A DNA stretch of 64,000 nucleotides, taken from assembly GCF_039521925.1 (NCBI RefSeq), contig NZ_BAAACY010000148.1:1-64000 (forward strand). The letters run 5' to 3'. This document shows positions 34,073 to 42,628 of the stretch, piece after piece. Positions within the stretch are counted from its first letter, which is position 1. Every line of letters begins with the position of its first letter. This stretch comes from Virgibacillus salarius (lineage in GTDB: Bacteria > Bacillota > Bacilli > Bacillales > Amphibacillaceae). The notes beneath the pieces were generated by a model that was not told where the DNA came from, did no database searches, and was given only the letters and a program-made list of their open reading frames with translations. A program made the position numbers and the translations under genes.

Positions 34073-35140
34073 ATGCGATTTATTAAAAGCATCATACTTT
34101 TATCTCTATTAGCGGTAGTAGGATTCTATTTCTTGGAGCAAAATGATATGTCTCCGGAAGCAACAATAGAATCAATTAGTGATTCGGTAAAAGAAAAGCA
34201 ACAATTACTTAAAACAAAAGTTGTACCTGAGAAAAAGGAAGAAATTCCATTAGCAGGTGAACTTTTTCAATGGTTTGGTAAATCAACCGATGCATTAATT
34301 CAAAGCATGGGAAAACCTACTAGAAAAGATCCAAGTGCTTACGGATACACTTGGTGGGTTTATACGGATCAAAAAGAAACCTATGTGCAATTTGGGGTGG
34401 CAGATGATAAAATTCAAACAATCTATGCAACTGGAAATAATATTAACATAAAGTCTGTTACACTGGGCGAGTCTTATGAAAACATAAGCAAACAGTTTAA
34501 TTTTTCAGATGAAGTAACTTATCGAAATGGATTAACTTCATATACGTTTAAGCTTAAAGATGAAGATAAAAAAATGCGGCCACTCGTAAAATTATCCGAT
34601 TCTGTCTTTATGCAACTCTATTTCGATACATTTACGAATACATTATCCTCTGTACGAGTGTTAGAAGCGGAAACGTTATTAAAGCATCAGCCTTATGAGC
34701 TTCAGTACCGAGGGAATTTGCCTGAGCAGCCCGATTTAACAAACGAACAATGGGCAAAGGTAGAGGAAGGTATGGAACAACAGATTTTTGATATAACAAA
34801 TGTGATGCGACATAAGCAAGGGAAAACAACGTTAAAATGGGAAAAATCTGTAGGTGAAGTAGCATTTCTGCATAGTAAAGATATGTCAGATAATAATTAT
34901 TTTTCCCATTCTAGTTTAGATGGAAGAGGTTTAAAAGATAGGTTAGATGAAGGGAAGGTTTCATTCGTATCAGCAGGTGAGAACATTGCCGCGCAATATC
35001 CAGATGCTGCAGCTGCTATGGAAGGATGGTTGAATAGTGAAGGGCATCGAAAGGCATTGCTGAGTGATGATTATACCCACCTAGGGGTAGGTGTTTACCG
35101 CTTATATTATACACAAAATTTCTTAGCAAAAGCGTTCTAA
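34073..35140 (+). CDS. ylbC: CAP-domain protein YlbC
   Basis: 355 residues: one N-terminal membrane anchor or signal (about 5-21), a CAP-associated domain at about 60-200 (GELFQWFGKSTDALIQSMGK; DPSAYGYTWWVYTD), and a C-terminal CAP/SCP domain at about 225-350 with HSKDMSDNNYFSHSSLDGR, GENIAAQYPDAAAAMEGWLN and SEGHRKALL. The extracellular CAP fold has conserved His/Glu residues. No substrate is known. ATG has AAAGGAG upstream. It stands before the ylbD-G genes as in B. subtilis and has its own terminator. Confidence 0.9.
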   Translation: MRFIKSIILLSLLAVVGFYFLEQNDMSPEATIESISDSVKEKQQLLKTKVVPEKKEEIPLAGELFQWFGKSTDALIQSMGKPTRKDPSAYGYTWWVYTDQKETYVQFGVADDKIQTIYATGNNINIKSVTLGESYENISKQFNFSDEVTYRNGLTSYTFKLKDEDKKMRPLVKLSDSVFMQLYFDTFTNTLSSVRVLEAETLLKHQPYELQYRGNLPEQPDLTNEQWAKVEEGMEQQIFDITNVMRHKQGKTTLKWEKSVGEVAFLHSKDMSDNNYFSHSSLDGRGLKDRLDEGKVSFVSAGENIAAQYPDAAAAMEGWLNSEGHRKALLSDDYTHLGVGVYRLYYTQNFLAKAF

Positions 35141-35144
35141 TTGT

Positions 35145-35182
35145 AAGCAAGCGAAGATTTATAATGCTTCGCTTGCTGATTT
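35145..35182 (+). terminator. Terminator of ylbC
   Basis: AGCAAGCGAAG pairs with CTTCGCTTGCT, followed by GATTTTG. Confidence 0.75.
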
Positions 35183-35254
35183 TGAATCACATCTATCATG
35201 CCTATGCATAGAATAAATAGTGCATATGACTATGTATTAAAAGAGGTGATGAGG

Positions 35255-35656
35255 ATGAGTGACCAGAAACTACACCCTTCAGTCCTTGAATTTAAGCAAT
35301 TTATCAACGAACATCCCAAGCTGATTGAGCATATAAGAAAAAGTGGTAGACCATGGCAGGAAACATATGAAAAATGGGTATTACTAGGTGAAGATGACCC
35401 TTTTTGGGAAAAATATAAGGGTGATAAATCGCAAACAAAAACCCAAAAAGAAAAAGCAAAAAAGGAAAAAAATTCAGAGCTATTCAGTCAGTTAATGAAA
35501 ATGACAGAATCAATGGATCTAGAAAAAATTCAAAAGCAAATTGAACAGTTTAGTGACTCCATTACGACGATACAAGAACTTATTGGACAATTTCAACAAA
35601 ATAAAAGCACTTCTTCACAACAACCAAATGAAAGAATGGGATGGTTTCGCGACTAA
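35255..35656 (+). CDS. ylbD: YlbD-family spore coat protein
   Basis: 133 residues starting MSDQKLHPSVLEFKQFINEH. The N-terminal half keeps GRPWQETYEKWVLLGEDDPF-like family sequence; a Lys-rich stretch and a helical C-terminus follow (EKIQKQIEQFSDSITTIQEL). ATG 35255 is chosen because AAAGAGGTG lies 6 nt upstream; an ATG two codons earlier touches it. YlbD is found in the B. subtilis spore coat. First gene of a ylbD-ylbE-ylbF-ylbG run. Confidence 0.85.
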   Translation: MSDQKLHPSVLEFKQFINEHPKLIEHIRKSGRPWQETYEKWVLLGEDDPFWEKYKGDKSQTKTQKEKAKKEKNSELFSQLMKMTESMDLEKIQKQIEQFSDSITTIQELIGQFQQNKSTSSQQPNERMGWFRD

Positions 35657-35667
35657 GGAGTGAAAAT

Positions 35668-35901
35668 ATGGATCCGAATTCCTATAACTACTTACGACAA
35701 AATCCTGAATTATTACGATTTGTTAGACTTAATCCTATCTGGTATCGATATTTATCACGAGATCCTAATCTTATCGAAGACATGAGAAAGGAGTCCAAAC
35801 GCTTCTATGGAAAAACATTTCCTCAGCAGGTAGAGAAAGTAAATAATCACATTCAAATGGTGGGAATGTTAATGCAGTTTGCTGGAGCGATGAAGGATTA
35901 A
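35668..35901 (+). CDS. ylbE: YlbE-like protein
   Basis: 77 residues starting MDPNSYNYLRQNPELLRFVR. The family has the pattern LRxNPxLLxFVRxxPxWYRxLSRxP, seen here in full as RLNPIWYRYLSRDPNLIED. Start ATG 35668 has AAGGAG 8 nt upstream, 11 nt after ylbD ends. Small soluble protein of unknown function. Confidence 0.88.
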   Translation: MDPNSYNYLRQNPELLRFVRLNPIWYRYLSRDPNLIEDMRKESKRFYGKTFPQQVEKVNNHIQMVGMLMQFAGAMKD

Positions 35902-35952
35902 TTATTTTCAGAAAGCAGGAAAAGTGATAAGATAAGGATGGAGGTGGATAGG

Positions 35953-36390
35953 ATGATTGCGACAATGGAATATGTAGATATTCTAGATCGGTCTGAGCAG
36001 CTTGGTAGAATGATTTTAGACTCAGACGTTATGGAAGCCTATAATCGATCTCAGCAGGAACTTGATGAGGACCAACATGCACAACGGCTTATACAAGCAT
36101 TTATAGATATAAAAAGTCATTATGAAGATGTTCAACGTTTCGGTAGATATCATCCAGATTATAATGCGATTATGAAAGAAGTTCGAAGAGTAAAAAGGGA
36201 GATGGACATGAATGATAAAGTTGCTTCCTTTAAGATAGCTGAACGTAATCTACAAAAATTGCTGGATGAAATTAGTAATTATGTTGCTCATAGTGTAAGT
36301 GAGCAAGTCAAAGCCCCACAAGATGGTGCTGCATTATCCGATAGTGGATGTGGTTGTGGTAGCGGTGGCGGATGTGGATGTGCATCTTAA
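35953..36390 (+). CDS. ricF: YlbF/RicF, subunit of the Ric (Y) complex
   Basis: 145 residues: a helical YlbF domain (about 8-115; LDRSEQLGRMILDSDVMEAY, AFIDIKSHYEDVQRFGRYHP) and a short tail with four cysteines, SGCGCGSGGGCGCAS. In B. subtilis RicF, RicA (YmcA) and RicT (YaaT) form a complex that carries [4Fe-4S] clusters and directs RNase Y in mRNA maturation, competence and sporulation. The tail cysteines are the likely cluster ligands. ATG 35953 follows GGAGGTGG; the ATG at 35938 is part of that ribosome site region. Confidence 0.92.
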   Translation: MIATMEYVDILDRSEQLGRMILDSDVMEAYNRSQQELDEDQHAQRLIQAFIDIKSHYEDVQRFGRYHPDYNAIMKEVRRVKREMDMNDKVASFKIAERNLQKLLDEISNYVAHSVSEQVKAPQDGAALSDSGCGCGSGGGCGCAS

Positions 36391-36428
36391 ATGATGGAAA
36401 AAGTATATTATTTTTAGCGAGGTAACTT

Positions 36429-36704
36429 ATGCGAACAAAACGTCAAGGAATTGTGGTCTGGTTTCAACATATGAAGAATCTAAAGCAAATTAAGCGCCAT
36501 GGTCATTTTTTATACAGTTCAAAGAAAATGAAATATGCTGTATTATATGTCGATCAAGAGGAAATAGAAAAAGTAGAAGAAAAATTATTAAGGCTTTCTT
36601 TTGTTTCTAAGGTTGAGCGCTCCTACAAGCCTTTTGTTCGAATTGATTTTGAAAATGCGAAACCAGATAAGGCTAAACAATACGATTATAAAATGGGGAT
36701 ATGA
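36429..36704 (+). CDS. ylbG: YlbG (UPF0298/DUF2129) family protein
   Basis: 91 residues, basic. Family features are RQGIVVWFQHMKNLKQIKRH near the N-terminus, then HFLYSSKKMKYAVLYVDQEE and a short C-terminal strand FVSKVERSYKP. It is a small soluble alpha/beta protein. It always follows ylbF in bacilli. ATG 36429 has AGCGAGGT upstream. Function unknown. Confidence 0.88.
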   Translation: MRTKRQGIVVWFQHMKNLKQIKRHGHFLYSSKKMKYAVLYVDQEEIEKVEEKLLRLSFVSKVERSYKPFVRIDFENAKPDKAKQYDYKMGI

Positions 36705-36707
36705 CGG

Positions 36708-36742
36708 AAAAGCTGCGAATTGATTGTTCGCAGCTTTTCGTT
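36708..36742 (+). terminator. Terminator of ylbD-G
   Basis: AAAAGCTGCGAA pairs with TTCGCAGCTTTT across a 7-nt loop. The rest of 36743-37049 shows two further hairpins (ACCTG.../CAGGT and TTTTCT/AGAAAA near 36775-36830) but no supported gene. Confidence 0.85.
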
Positions 36743-37049
36743 TGAAACAATTCTCTTATACAAAAGAAAAAACCTGCAGAAATGATTCTACAGGTCCCTT
36801 TGTTTTCTTGTTAGAAAACAAAAAGGCAAAGGGAGAGGAGAAACCGGAAGAAGAACTTATGGGGAAGAGTAAGTCTTCTCCGTGTTTTGAAACAACCAAG
36901 CTAACCTTTAGCTGTCTCATTATGTTAGTATGGTCGATCATAAGGATAATATACACCTAGCTAAAAAATTTTTTCAATGAATTCTTGTTTTCGTTTCCAT
37001 ACTTTTGTGGTAGGATAAATGTCGAATAGGGTAAAATCGAGGTGGAATA

Positions 37050-37628
37050 ATGCGTATAATAGCTGGTGAGTATAAGGGAAGGCAGCTAAAAGCTGTACCA
37101 GGGAAGACAACTAGGCCAACAACTGATAAAGTAAAGGAAGCAGTTTTTCAAGTGATTGGTCCATTTTTTCAGGGTGGGAATGCATTAGATCTCTTTGCAG
37201 GTAGCGGCTCGCTTGGATTTGAAGCATTAAGCCGCGGTGTGGAGAAGGTTGTATTCGTAGACAAACACCCAAAGGCAGTACATACCATTAATGAAAATAG
37301 TAAACAACTGAAGTTGGAAAATAGAGTGGAAATTTTCCGCGCAGATGCATTTCGTGCAATTCACGCCGCAGCTAAACGTGAACTGGATTTTCAACTCGTT
37401 TTACTCGATCCTCCTTATGGAAAGGTAAACTATGAAGAGTTAATCAACGAAATGATTCAACTTCGGCTTATAAAACAAGGTGCTTGGATATATTGTGAGC
37501 ATGACATGTCTGAAAAACTGCCATCGGATCACCCATATTTAAACGTAGTAAAACAAACCCATTATGGTGGTACGATAGGAATCACCATTTATAAAATGAA
37601 TGAGGAAGGGAGCGCTTATCTTGACTAG
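37050..37628 (+). CDS. rsmD: 16S rRNA (guanine966-N2)-methyltransferase RsmD
   Basis: 192 residues. SAM motif I is NALDLFAGSGSLGFEALSRG (about 46-65), and the catalytic motif is LLDPPYGK (about 128-135). The N-terminus MRIIAGEYKGRQLK with TRPTTDKVKEAVF is the family signature. It methylates G966 in 30S subunits. ATG has AGGTGG 6 nt upstream. It overlaps coaD by 8 nt, so the two are probably translated together, as in B. subtilis ylbH-coaD. Confidence 0.95.
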   Translation: MRIIAGEYKGRQLKAVPGKTTRPTTDKVKEAVFQVIGPFFQGGNALDLFAGSGSLGFEALSRGVEKVVFVDKHPKAVHTINENSKQLKLENRVEIFRADAFRAIHAAAKRELDFQLVLLDPPYGKVNYEELINEMIQLRLIKQGAWIYCEHDMSEKLPSDHPYLNVVKQTHYGGTIGITIYKMNEEGSAYLD

Positions 37629-38100
37629 ATTGGCGATATGTCCGGGCAGTTTCGATCCTGTGACGTATGGACACTTAGATATCATACAACGAGGAGCAAA
37701 GATCTTTGATCAGGTTATTGTAGCCGTATTCAATAATCAATCAAAGGCCCCTTTATTTAATGTAGAAGAACGTATCAACTTATTGGAACAATGTACAGCA
37801 GATTTACCAAATGTATCTATTGATTCATCAAATGGTCTATTAATGGATTATGCAAGGTCAAAAAATGCGCAGGCAATTATTCGTGGTCTTCGAGCTGTAA
37901 GTGATTTTGAGTATGAGATGCAAATTACTTCGATGAACCGGAAATTAAATGAAGATATCGAGACTTTTTTTATGATGACAAATAACCAATATTCATTTTT
38001 AAGCTCAAGTATCGTGAAAGAAGTTGCGAAGTATAAAGCAAATGTTAGTGATCTAGTTCCTAATGTTGTAGAAGCAGCATTAGAGCAAAAGTATAATTAA
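37621..38100 (+). CDS. coaD: Phosphopantetheine adenylyltransferase
   Basis: 159 residues. Fourth step of CoA synthesis, ATP plus 4'-phosphopantetheine to dephospho-CoA. The nucleotidyltransferase motif is CPGSFDPVTYGHLDII (residues 8-23, TxGH type), and the second motif is YSFLSSSIVKEVAKY near 123-137 (ISSTxxR-like region). Starts at TTG 37621 with GGAAGGGAG 8 nt upstream inside rsmD. Its stop is followed at once by the MITE-like element. Confidence 0.95.
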   Translation: MTRLAICPGSFDPVTYGHLDIIQRGAKIFDQVIVAVFNNQSKAPLFNVEERINLLEQCTADLPNVSIDSSNGLLMDYARSKNAQAIIRGLRAVSDFEYEMQITSMNRKLNEDIETFFMMTNNQYSFLSSSIVKEVAKYKANVSDLVPNVVEAALEQKYN

Positions 38101-38380
38101 TGGACAAAAGAATGAAGAAACAACGAACGATAATTAATTTGAATTAATTATCGTTCGTTGTTTGATCAGAATCATCATTTAGCACCTGAAATAAGCAAGA
38201 CTCCGGCGGGAACAGCATGAGTCCGAAGATCCACTTAGTAACTTGTTTTTCTTTACCAAGTTAGTTGAGTCCGTGCCCGCGGAAAGCGCGTATAGTTTCA
38301 CGGTGTGGCGATGATACTTCTATTGATAACATGATTATTCGTATTTTGAGTAAAAGAAGTTGTGTTTTGTCCCAGCCTTC
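38101..38380 (+). repeat. Short element with IS1182-type ends (MITE-like), copy E
   Basis: Nearly collinear with 29761-30050 (GGACAAAAGAATGAAGAAAC, CACCTGAAATAAGCAAGACT, GATAACATGATTATTCGTAT, TTTTGTCCCAGCC). The first eight bases of the left end are missing because the element abuts the coaD stop codon. Confidence 0.75.
38121..38160 (+). terminator. Terminator of coaD inside the repeat element
   Basis: CAACGAACGATAATTAATT pairs perfectly with AATTAATTATCGTTCGTTG. The T-run is shorter than at 29823, so it is a weaker terminator. Confidence 0.6.
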
Positions 38381-38386
38381 TTTTTA

Positions 38387-38568
38387 TAGTCTAGGAAATT
38401 ATAAAATTTGCCCATCTGGATAATTATGGGCGTGTTAAGCTGCGTTCAGCTCCCATCGCCCATCGCCCATGAATCTCCCTAATCTAAGTCATCATCGGTG
38501 TGAATCCTCTATCTTCGTTGACTCGCTCCAGTCGCTGCGTTTCTAATCGAGCGCTTGCACTTTTATTT
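38387..38568 (+). repeat. Terminator-docked repeat, copy E (shortened)
   Basis: Starts TAGTCTAGGAAATTATAAAA after CAGCCTTCTTTTTA. It lacks the CAGAAACGAGGCGA block, and CCATCGCC is duplicated there, but it keeps CCCTAATCTAAGTCATCATC, TTGACTCGCTCCAGTCGCTG and GAGCGCTTGCACTTTT. Ends 18 nt before the stop of the convergent ylbJ. Confidence 0.8.
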
Positions 38569-38586
38569 ATACAGCTAACCATCGCT

Positions 38587-39804
38587 TTATTTTGCAGCAT
38601 TTAGTCGAATAGCAATTATAATAATAGAAATTCCTAGGGAAATGATGGTAATGATTGGACCATATGTTATTATTTTCTCCAATACCATATTCCAAATATT
38701 TTCATGAACGCCTTGCGATACAGCGATATGATCGGAATCAAATGCTTGTTTATTCAAATATAACGGTTTATAAAGGACGATAGTAAGGATGGCCGCAATC
38801 ATTCCATGAAGAATTCTAGCAAAAAAATAAGGCGCAAAACGAATATCTGTTTTTGCAAGTATGCTCGCAACTTGTGCTTGAACCGACAAACCATTAAAAC
38901 CTAAAATAAAACTTACTAAGATAGCTTTTGTTAGAAGCGTATCACTTGTTATTCCTGAAATACTCTGCGCACCAATTGTTATCTCGAAAAGTCCAGATAA
39001 TAGAGGTAAACCAAATTCGGGAGACATAGAAAATAATTGTAAAATATGTTGGAAAAATACAGATATGAATGTGGATATACCAGTTAAAAAGAATAACTTT
39101 GTAAGCACAGAGAATAAAATGATAAATCCACCAACCATTACTAGTGTTTTAACAGAATGAAGGACAGCATCTCCGAGAATTTCTCCTAATGGTCGATTGT
39201 CCATTAATCTTGTTTCATGCATATCTTTAAATGCTTTAACGATTGATACTCTCCCACGAACTTCCCTTCTCATTATATCTTGTTTTTCTTTGTTTTTTCC
39301 ATAGAATCGCATACAAATACCAACAAATGCATTACTAATATAATGACAAGCAGCTAGTAATATTCCTAGTTTTGTATCGTGGAAAAAACCAACAGATACT
39401 GCTGCAAAAATAAATAATGGGCTGGAGGCATTAGTAAATGAAACTAATCTTTCAGCTTCAATTTGTGTTAATTGTTTTTCTTCTCTTAGTCTACTTGCGA
39501 TTTTGGCGCCAGTAGGATAACCACTTGCCATCCCCATAATCCATCCAAAGCTTCCAACACCTGGAATGTTAAATAAAGGGCGCATGATTGGTTCAAATAG
39601 TACGCCAATAAATTTCACGACACCAAAACTGATTAGTAGTTCAGCAGTTATAAAAAAAGGTAATAGTGATGGGAATACCACTTCCCACCAAATACTTAAG
39701 CCACGGATACTGGCTTCAAATGTTTGATCTGAAAATTGTATTAGTGAAAATGCAATAAATGCCGTTGTCCCAGAAAGAAGGATTGTTTTAACTATTTGTG
39801 ACAA
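38587..39804 (-). CDS. ylbJ: Sporulation integral membrane protein YlbJ
   Basis: 405 residues with eight or more helices and a nucleoside-recognition (Gate) domain. Segments include WWEVVFPSLLPFFITAELLI near 40, FGWIMGMASGYPTGAKIASR near 105 and LLSGLFEITIGAQSIS. In B. subtilis ylbJ is made under sigma-E control and is needed for heat-resistant spores. TTG start at 39804 with AGGAGG 8 nt upstream. ylbK, which follows in B. subtilis, is missing here. Confidence 0.9.
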   Translation of the reverse strand: MSQIVKTILLSGTTAFIAFSLIQFSDQTFEASIRGLSIWWEVVFPSLLPFFITAELLISFGVVKFIGVLFEPIMRPLFNIPGVGSFGWIMGMASGYPTGAKIASRLREEKQLTQIEAERLVSFTNASSPLFIFAAVSVGFFHDTKLGILLAACHYISNAFVGICMRFYGKNKEKQDIMRREVRGRVSIVKAFKDMHETRLMDNRPLGEILGDAVLHSVKTLVMVGGFIILFSVLTKLFFLTGISTFISVFFQHILQLFSMSPEFGLPLLSGLFEITIGAQSISGITSDTLLTKAILVSFILGFNGLSVQAQVASILAKTDIRFAPYFFARILHGMIAAILTIVLYKPLYLNKQAFDSDHIAVSQGVHENIWNMVLEKIITYGPIITIISLGISIIIIAIRLNAAK

Positions 39805-40000
39805 TGTTGCGCCTCCTAATTGTTAGCCTTGCTCTGTACTTATTCGTATGATAGTAGTAGAATTGGAATATCATTAGGAGAAAGCGCGTTCTCCTAATGC
39901 GATGTACAAGTCTATATAAATATACGCACATACCTAGCGAATTTATGCCATACACTTTTAAAACAGATGGTGTTAGTGGAACATAGTGGAGGGTAAAGAA

Positions 40001-41011
40001 ATGACAAAAAAATACTTGGCTAGCTTACTTCTAATGATAGTTGCTGTTTATTTTTTAGCGGCATATCAGCTTCCATTTTATATTTATAAGCCTGGTGGTG
40101 CAGATGCGCTCAATCCAATTGTTGAAGTAGAAGAAGGTTATGAAAGTAAGGGAGATATGCATCTTGTTACAGTTAGTGGCGGACAAGCTACACCAGTACA
40201 ATACATATTGGCAAAGGTGCTACCTCATCATCAAATAGTTCCTATTGAAGAAGTTTTCCCCGATGGTATAACAGATGATGAGTATATGCATGCTCAATTG
40301 CAAATGATGGAAAATTCACAAGAAGCATCGACTGTAGTTGCATATAAAGCTGCACATCAAGATATATCAATCGATTACAATGGCGTATACGTTGTTTCAA
40401 TTGTTGAAAATATGCCTGCTGATGGGAAATTACAAATGGGAGATCGAATTATTGGAATTGATGGAGAGGAGATTAAAGAAGCGAATGATTTAATTCATTA
40501 CGTAGAAGAAAAAAAGGCTAACGAAACAATTACTGTAGATTTCGTTCGTGACGAAAAAGAGATGTCTGTAAAGATTACACTCGAATCATTAGCTGATTTA
40601 GGTAATAAGCCTGGAATAGGTATTCGATTAGTAACTGATCGTGCGGTTTCAGTAAACCCTCAAGTACATTTTTCTAGCGGGAAGATAGGTGGTCCTAGTG
40701 CAGGACTCATGTTCTCTTTGGAAATTTATGATCAATTAACGGAAGAGGATTTGACGAAGGGTTATGAAATCGCAGGTACGGGCGAAATAGACTATGACGG
40801 TAACGTACATCGAATCGGGGGAATCGATAAAAAAGTGGTTGCTGCTGATAAAGAAGGTGCGGATATCTTTTTTGCTCCAAACGAGGCAGGTAATGGTGAG
40901 ACAAATTATGAAATCGCACGTAAAAAGGCAGCGGAAATAGAAACAGATATGAAAATAGTCCCTGTTGATACATTTGAAGATGCGCTTGATTATTTACAGC
41001 AGTTGAAGTAA
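40001..41011 (+). CDS. ylbL: PDZ-Lon-type membrane serine protease (DdcP/YlbL, SepM-like)
   Basis: 336 residues: N-terminal membrane anchor (about 7-24), PDZ domain (about 130-200; IVENMPADGKLQMGDRIIGI), and an S16/Lon proteolytic domain with catalytic Ser in GKIGGPSAGLMFSLEIYDQL (near 230) and Lys in the VHRIGGIDKKVVAADKEGA segment. B. subtilis DdcP degrades the division inhibitor YneA after DNA damage. ATG 40001 has GGAGGG 7-8 nt upstream; GTG 39986 lies over that site. Two-way terminator downstream. Confidence 0.9.
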   Translation: MTKKYLASLLLMIVAVYFLAAYQLPFYIYKPGGADALNPIVEVEEGYESKGDMHLVTVSGGQATPVQYILAKVLPHHQIVPIEEVFPDGITDDEYMHAQLQMMENSQEASTVVAYKAAHQDISIDYNGVYVVSIVENMPADGKLQMGDRIIGIDGEEIKEANDLIHYVEEKKANETITVDFVRDEKEMSVKITLESLADLGNKPGIGIRLVTDRAVSVNPQVHFSSGKIGGPSAGLMFSLEIYDQLTEEDLTKGYEIAGTGEIDYDGNVHRIGGIDKKVVAADKEGADIFFAPNEAGNGETNYEIARKKAAEIETDMKIVPVDTFEDALDYLQQLK

Positions 41012-41013
41012 AT

Positions 41014-41058
41014 AAAAAACAAGACCTAGATTTTTTAGAGGATAGGTCTTGTTTTTTA
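41014..41058. terminator. Two-way terminator between ylbL and tmcAL
   Basis: AAAAAACAAGACCTA pairs with TAGGTCTTGTTTTTT. Confidence 0.9.
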
Positions 41059-41064
41059 ATGCTA

Positions 41065-42279
41065 TTATAATATTTTAATCGGTGGTTGGATTTCTTGATT
41101 ACGTAGAGCTAATTTTACATCTGGAGCAAGAATACTATAATAGGCATCACTTGCTCTTTCTTCCATTTCTAACATCGGATGCATGGTACGACCCAACTTC
41201 TGAATAAGAGGAACATCTATTTTCTTCTTCTGTTGATGAATATAAGCTTGCCCCGTTTTATTAAATCCAAGTACACGAACGTAAGCCATCTTGGATGGAT
41301 TACATAAGATGTCGATTTCTTTCTTTTTGGTATTCGTCAATATATGTACGAACATACGTTGTAATCGTGTCCATGTGTAACGCTTTGTTTTTAGCGTCTG
41401 CATCCATTCTCCAAATGAATGAACACTCCTAGCAGCTTTTTTTAATCGATGTTCAAGCCCTTCATCTACACCTTGAATCATAGAAAGTTCCTGTAGCGAC
41501 ATAGTTGTTACACGATAGTGTAGAAATGGAAAATAATTTTCCCAAACATGCCAAGTTCCAGCGCGTTGATTATAATTTTCTAATTCCATTTTTGTTGTAT
41601 CAGGAATAGAGTTGCTAATTTCATGTGTGATCGTGTTTCTTTCTGTTAGAGTTTTTCGTATACTGGTTGCACTGGCAATTGATCCTGAAATTGTTTCATC
41701 ATGGTAACCACTTTGGGAGCGTTGGACAGTTAATGGTCTAATCGGGAGATTATGATCCATAATGGTTTTTACATAACTAAACCCTAGAATATTATTTGGT
41801 TTGGTTAAATCCATTTCATCAGTAGATAAGCTAATATGACGGTATGCTGCTTTACTAGCTTCTGGAAAAGATATTCCGGAATTTAACTGGTCTCTAAGAA
41901 CGTTTTGATAGTCTTGTTGATTTGTTTTTAATCTGTGATAACTGTTTATAAAATTGTCAATATTGCCTGATTCACTACCAAAGCATAAGCTAGATACACC
42001 TAATTCGCTTAAGGTTAAAACTGCTCCCTTAGCAAATAAATCACTGCTTTGCACAGCGAATGAATATGGTAACTCAACTACTAAATCAATTCCCTTGCTT
42101 AGGGCCGCTCTTGCACGATAAAATTTATCCATAATTGCTGGTTCTCCTCTTTGTAGGAAGGACCCACTCATCACGGCTATCATACATTCTGCCTGACTTA
42201 TTTTTCGAGCTTCCTGTATATGATATACATGCCCGTTATGAAATGGATTATATTCAACTACTAGCCCACATGCTTCCAT
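41065..42279 (-). CDS. tmcAL: tRNA(Met) cytidine acetate ligase TmcAL (YlbM)
   Basis: 404 residues. The N-terminal nucleotidyltransferase-like domain has GLVVEYNPFHNGHVYHI (HxGH-type motif, about 4-20) and MSGSFLQRGEPAIMDKFYRA. TmcAL uses ATP and acetate to make N4-acetylcytidine at the wobble position of elongator tRNA-Met. ATG 42279 gives 9 nt from AGGAG and the start MEACGLVVEYN; two ATGs just upstream are too close. It is divergent from ylbN. Confidence 0.93.
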   Translation of the reverse strand: MEACGLVVEYNPFHNGHVYHIQEARKISQAECMIAVMSGSFLQRGEPAIMDKFYRARAALSKGIDLVVELPYSFAVQSSDLFAKGAVLTLSELGVSSLCFGSESGNIDNFINSYHRLKTNQQDYQNVLRDQLNSGISFPEASKAAYRHISLSTDEMDLTKPNNILGFSYVKTIMDHNLPIRPLTVQRSQSGYHDETISGSIASATSIRKTLTERNTITHEISNSIPDTTKMELENYNQRAGTWHVWENYFPFLHYRVTTMSLQELSMIQGVDEGLEHRLKKAARSVHSFGEWMQTLKTKRYTWTRLQRMFVHILTNTKKKEIDILCNPSKMAYVRVLGFNKTGQAYIHQQKKKIDVPLIQKLGRTMHPMLEMEERASDAYYSILAPDVKLALRNQEIQPPIKIL

Positions 42280-42299
42280 TTTCATCATCTCCTAGTTCA

Positions 42300-42318
42300 A
42301 ATAAAGTTTCACTTTATT
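42300..42318. repeat. 19-bp palindrome upstream of tmcAL, copy 1
   Basis: AATAAAGTT-T-CACTTTATT, one mismatch from perfect symmetry, 21 bp upstream of the tmcAL start. A perfect relative lies at 42427. Confidence 0.5.
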
Positions 42319-42426
42319 ACCGGTAACCTGGGCAGTAAATCTAGATGAAAAAGTAATAACACGTAGAGGAAATTGCCCGTAGAAGCCCGATTGGTTCAAC
42401 TAACATTCAGAAGTAGTACACTTTTG

Positions 42427-42445
42427 AATAAAGTGTCACTTTATT
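42427..42445. repeat. 19-bp palindrome upstream of tmcAL, copy 2
   Basis: AATAAAGTG-T-CACTTTATT is perfectly symmetric. The region 42280-42628 otherwise holds only the ylbN promoter. Confidence 0.5.
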
Positions 42446-42572
42446 GTATCAAAAAATAGATTATTTCGCATTTGGTCTACTGTTATGATGACTAGTGATA
42501 GGAGTGATCGGGAACACTCTATATAAAGGATATAGCTAATCAATTAGTTTTGTATTCTGTAAAGAAAATATG

Positions 42573-42601
42573 TTGACAAAAGTCTTTTTTTCTTTTAAAA
42601 T
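42573..42601 (+). promoter_or_regulatory. Sigma-A promoter of ylbN-rpmF
   Basis: Perfect TTGACA at 42573-42578 and TAAAAT at 42596-42601 with a 17-bp spacer. Predicted start near 42608, leaving a leader of only about 20 nt. Confidence 0.85.
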
Positions 42602-42628
42602 TACTCTTGTTGCCTTGAGGTGATTATA

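Noticed and set aside
36724..36960. Overlapping open frames on both strands between ylbG and rsmD
   Set aside because: No ribosome site or recognisable family. The plus frame starts inside the ylbG terminator, and the region contains hairpins instead.
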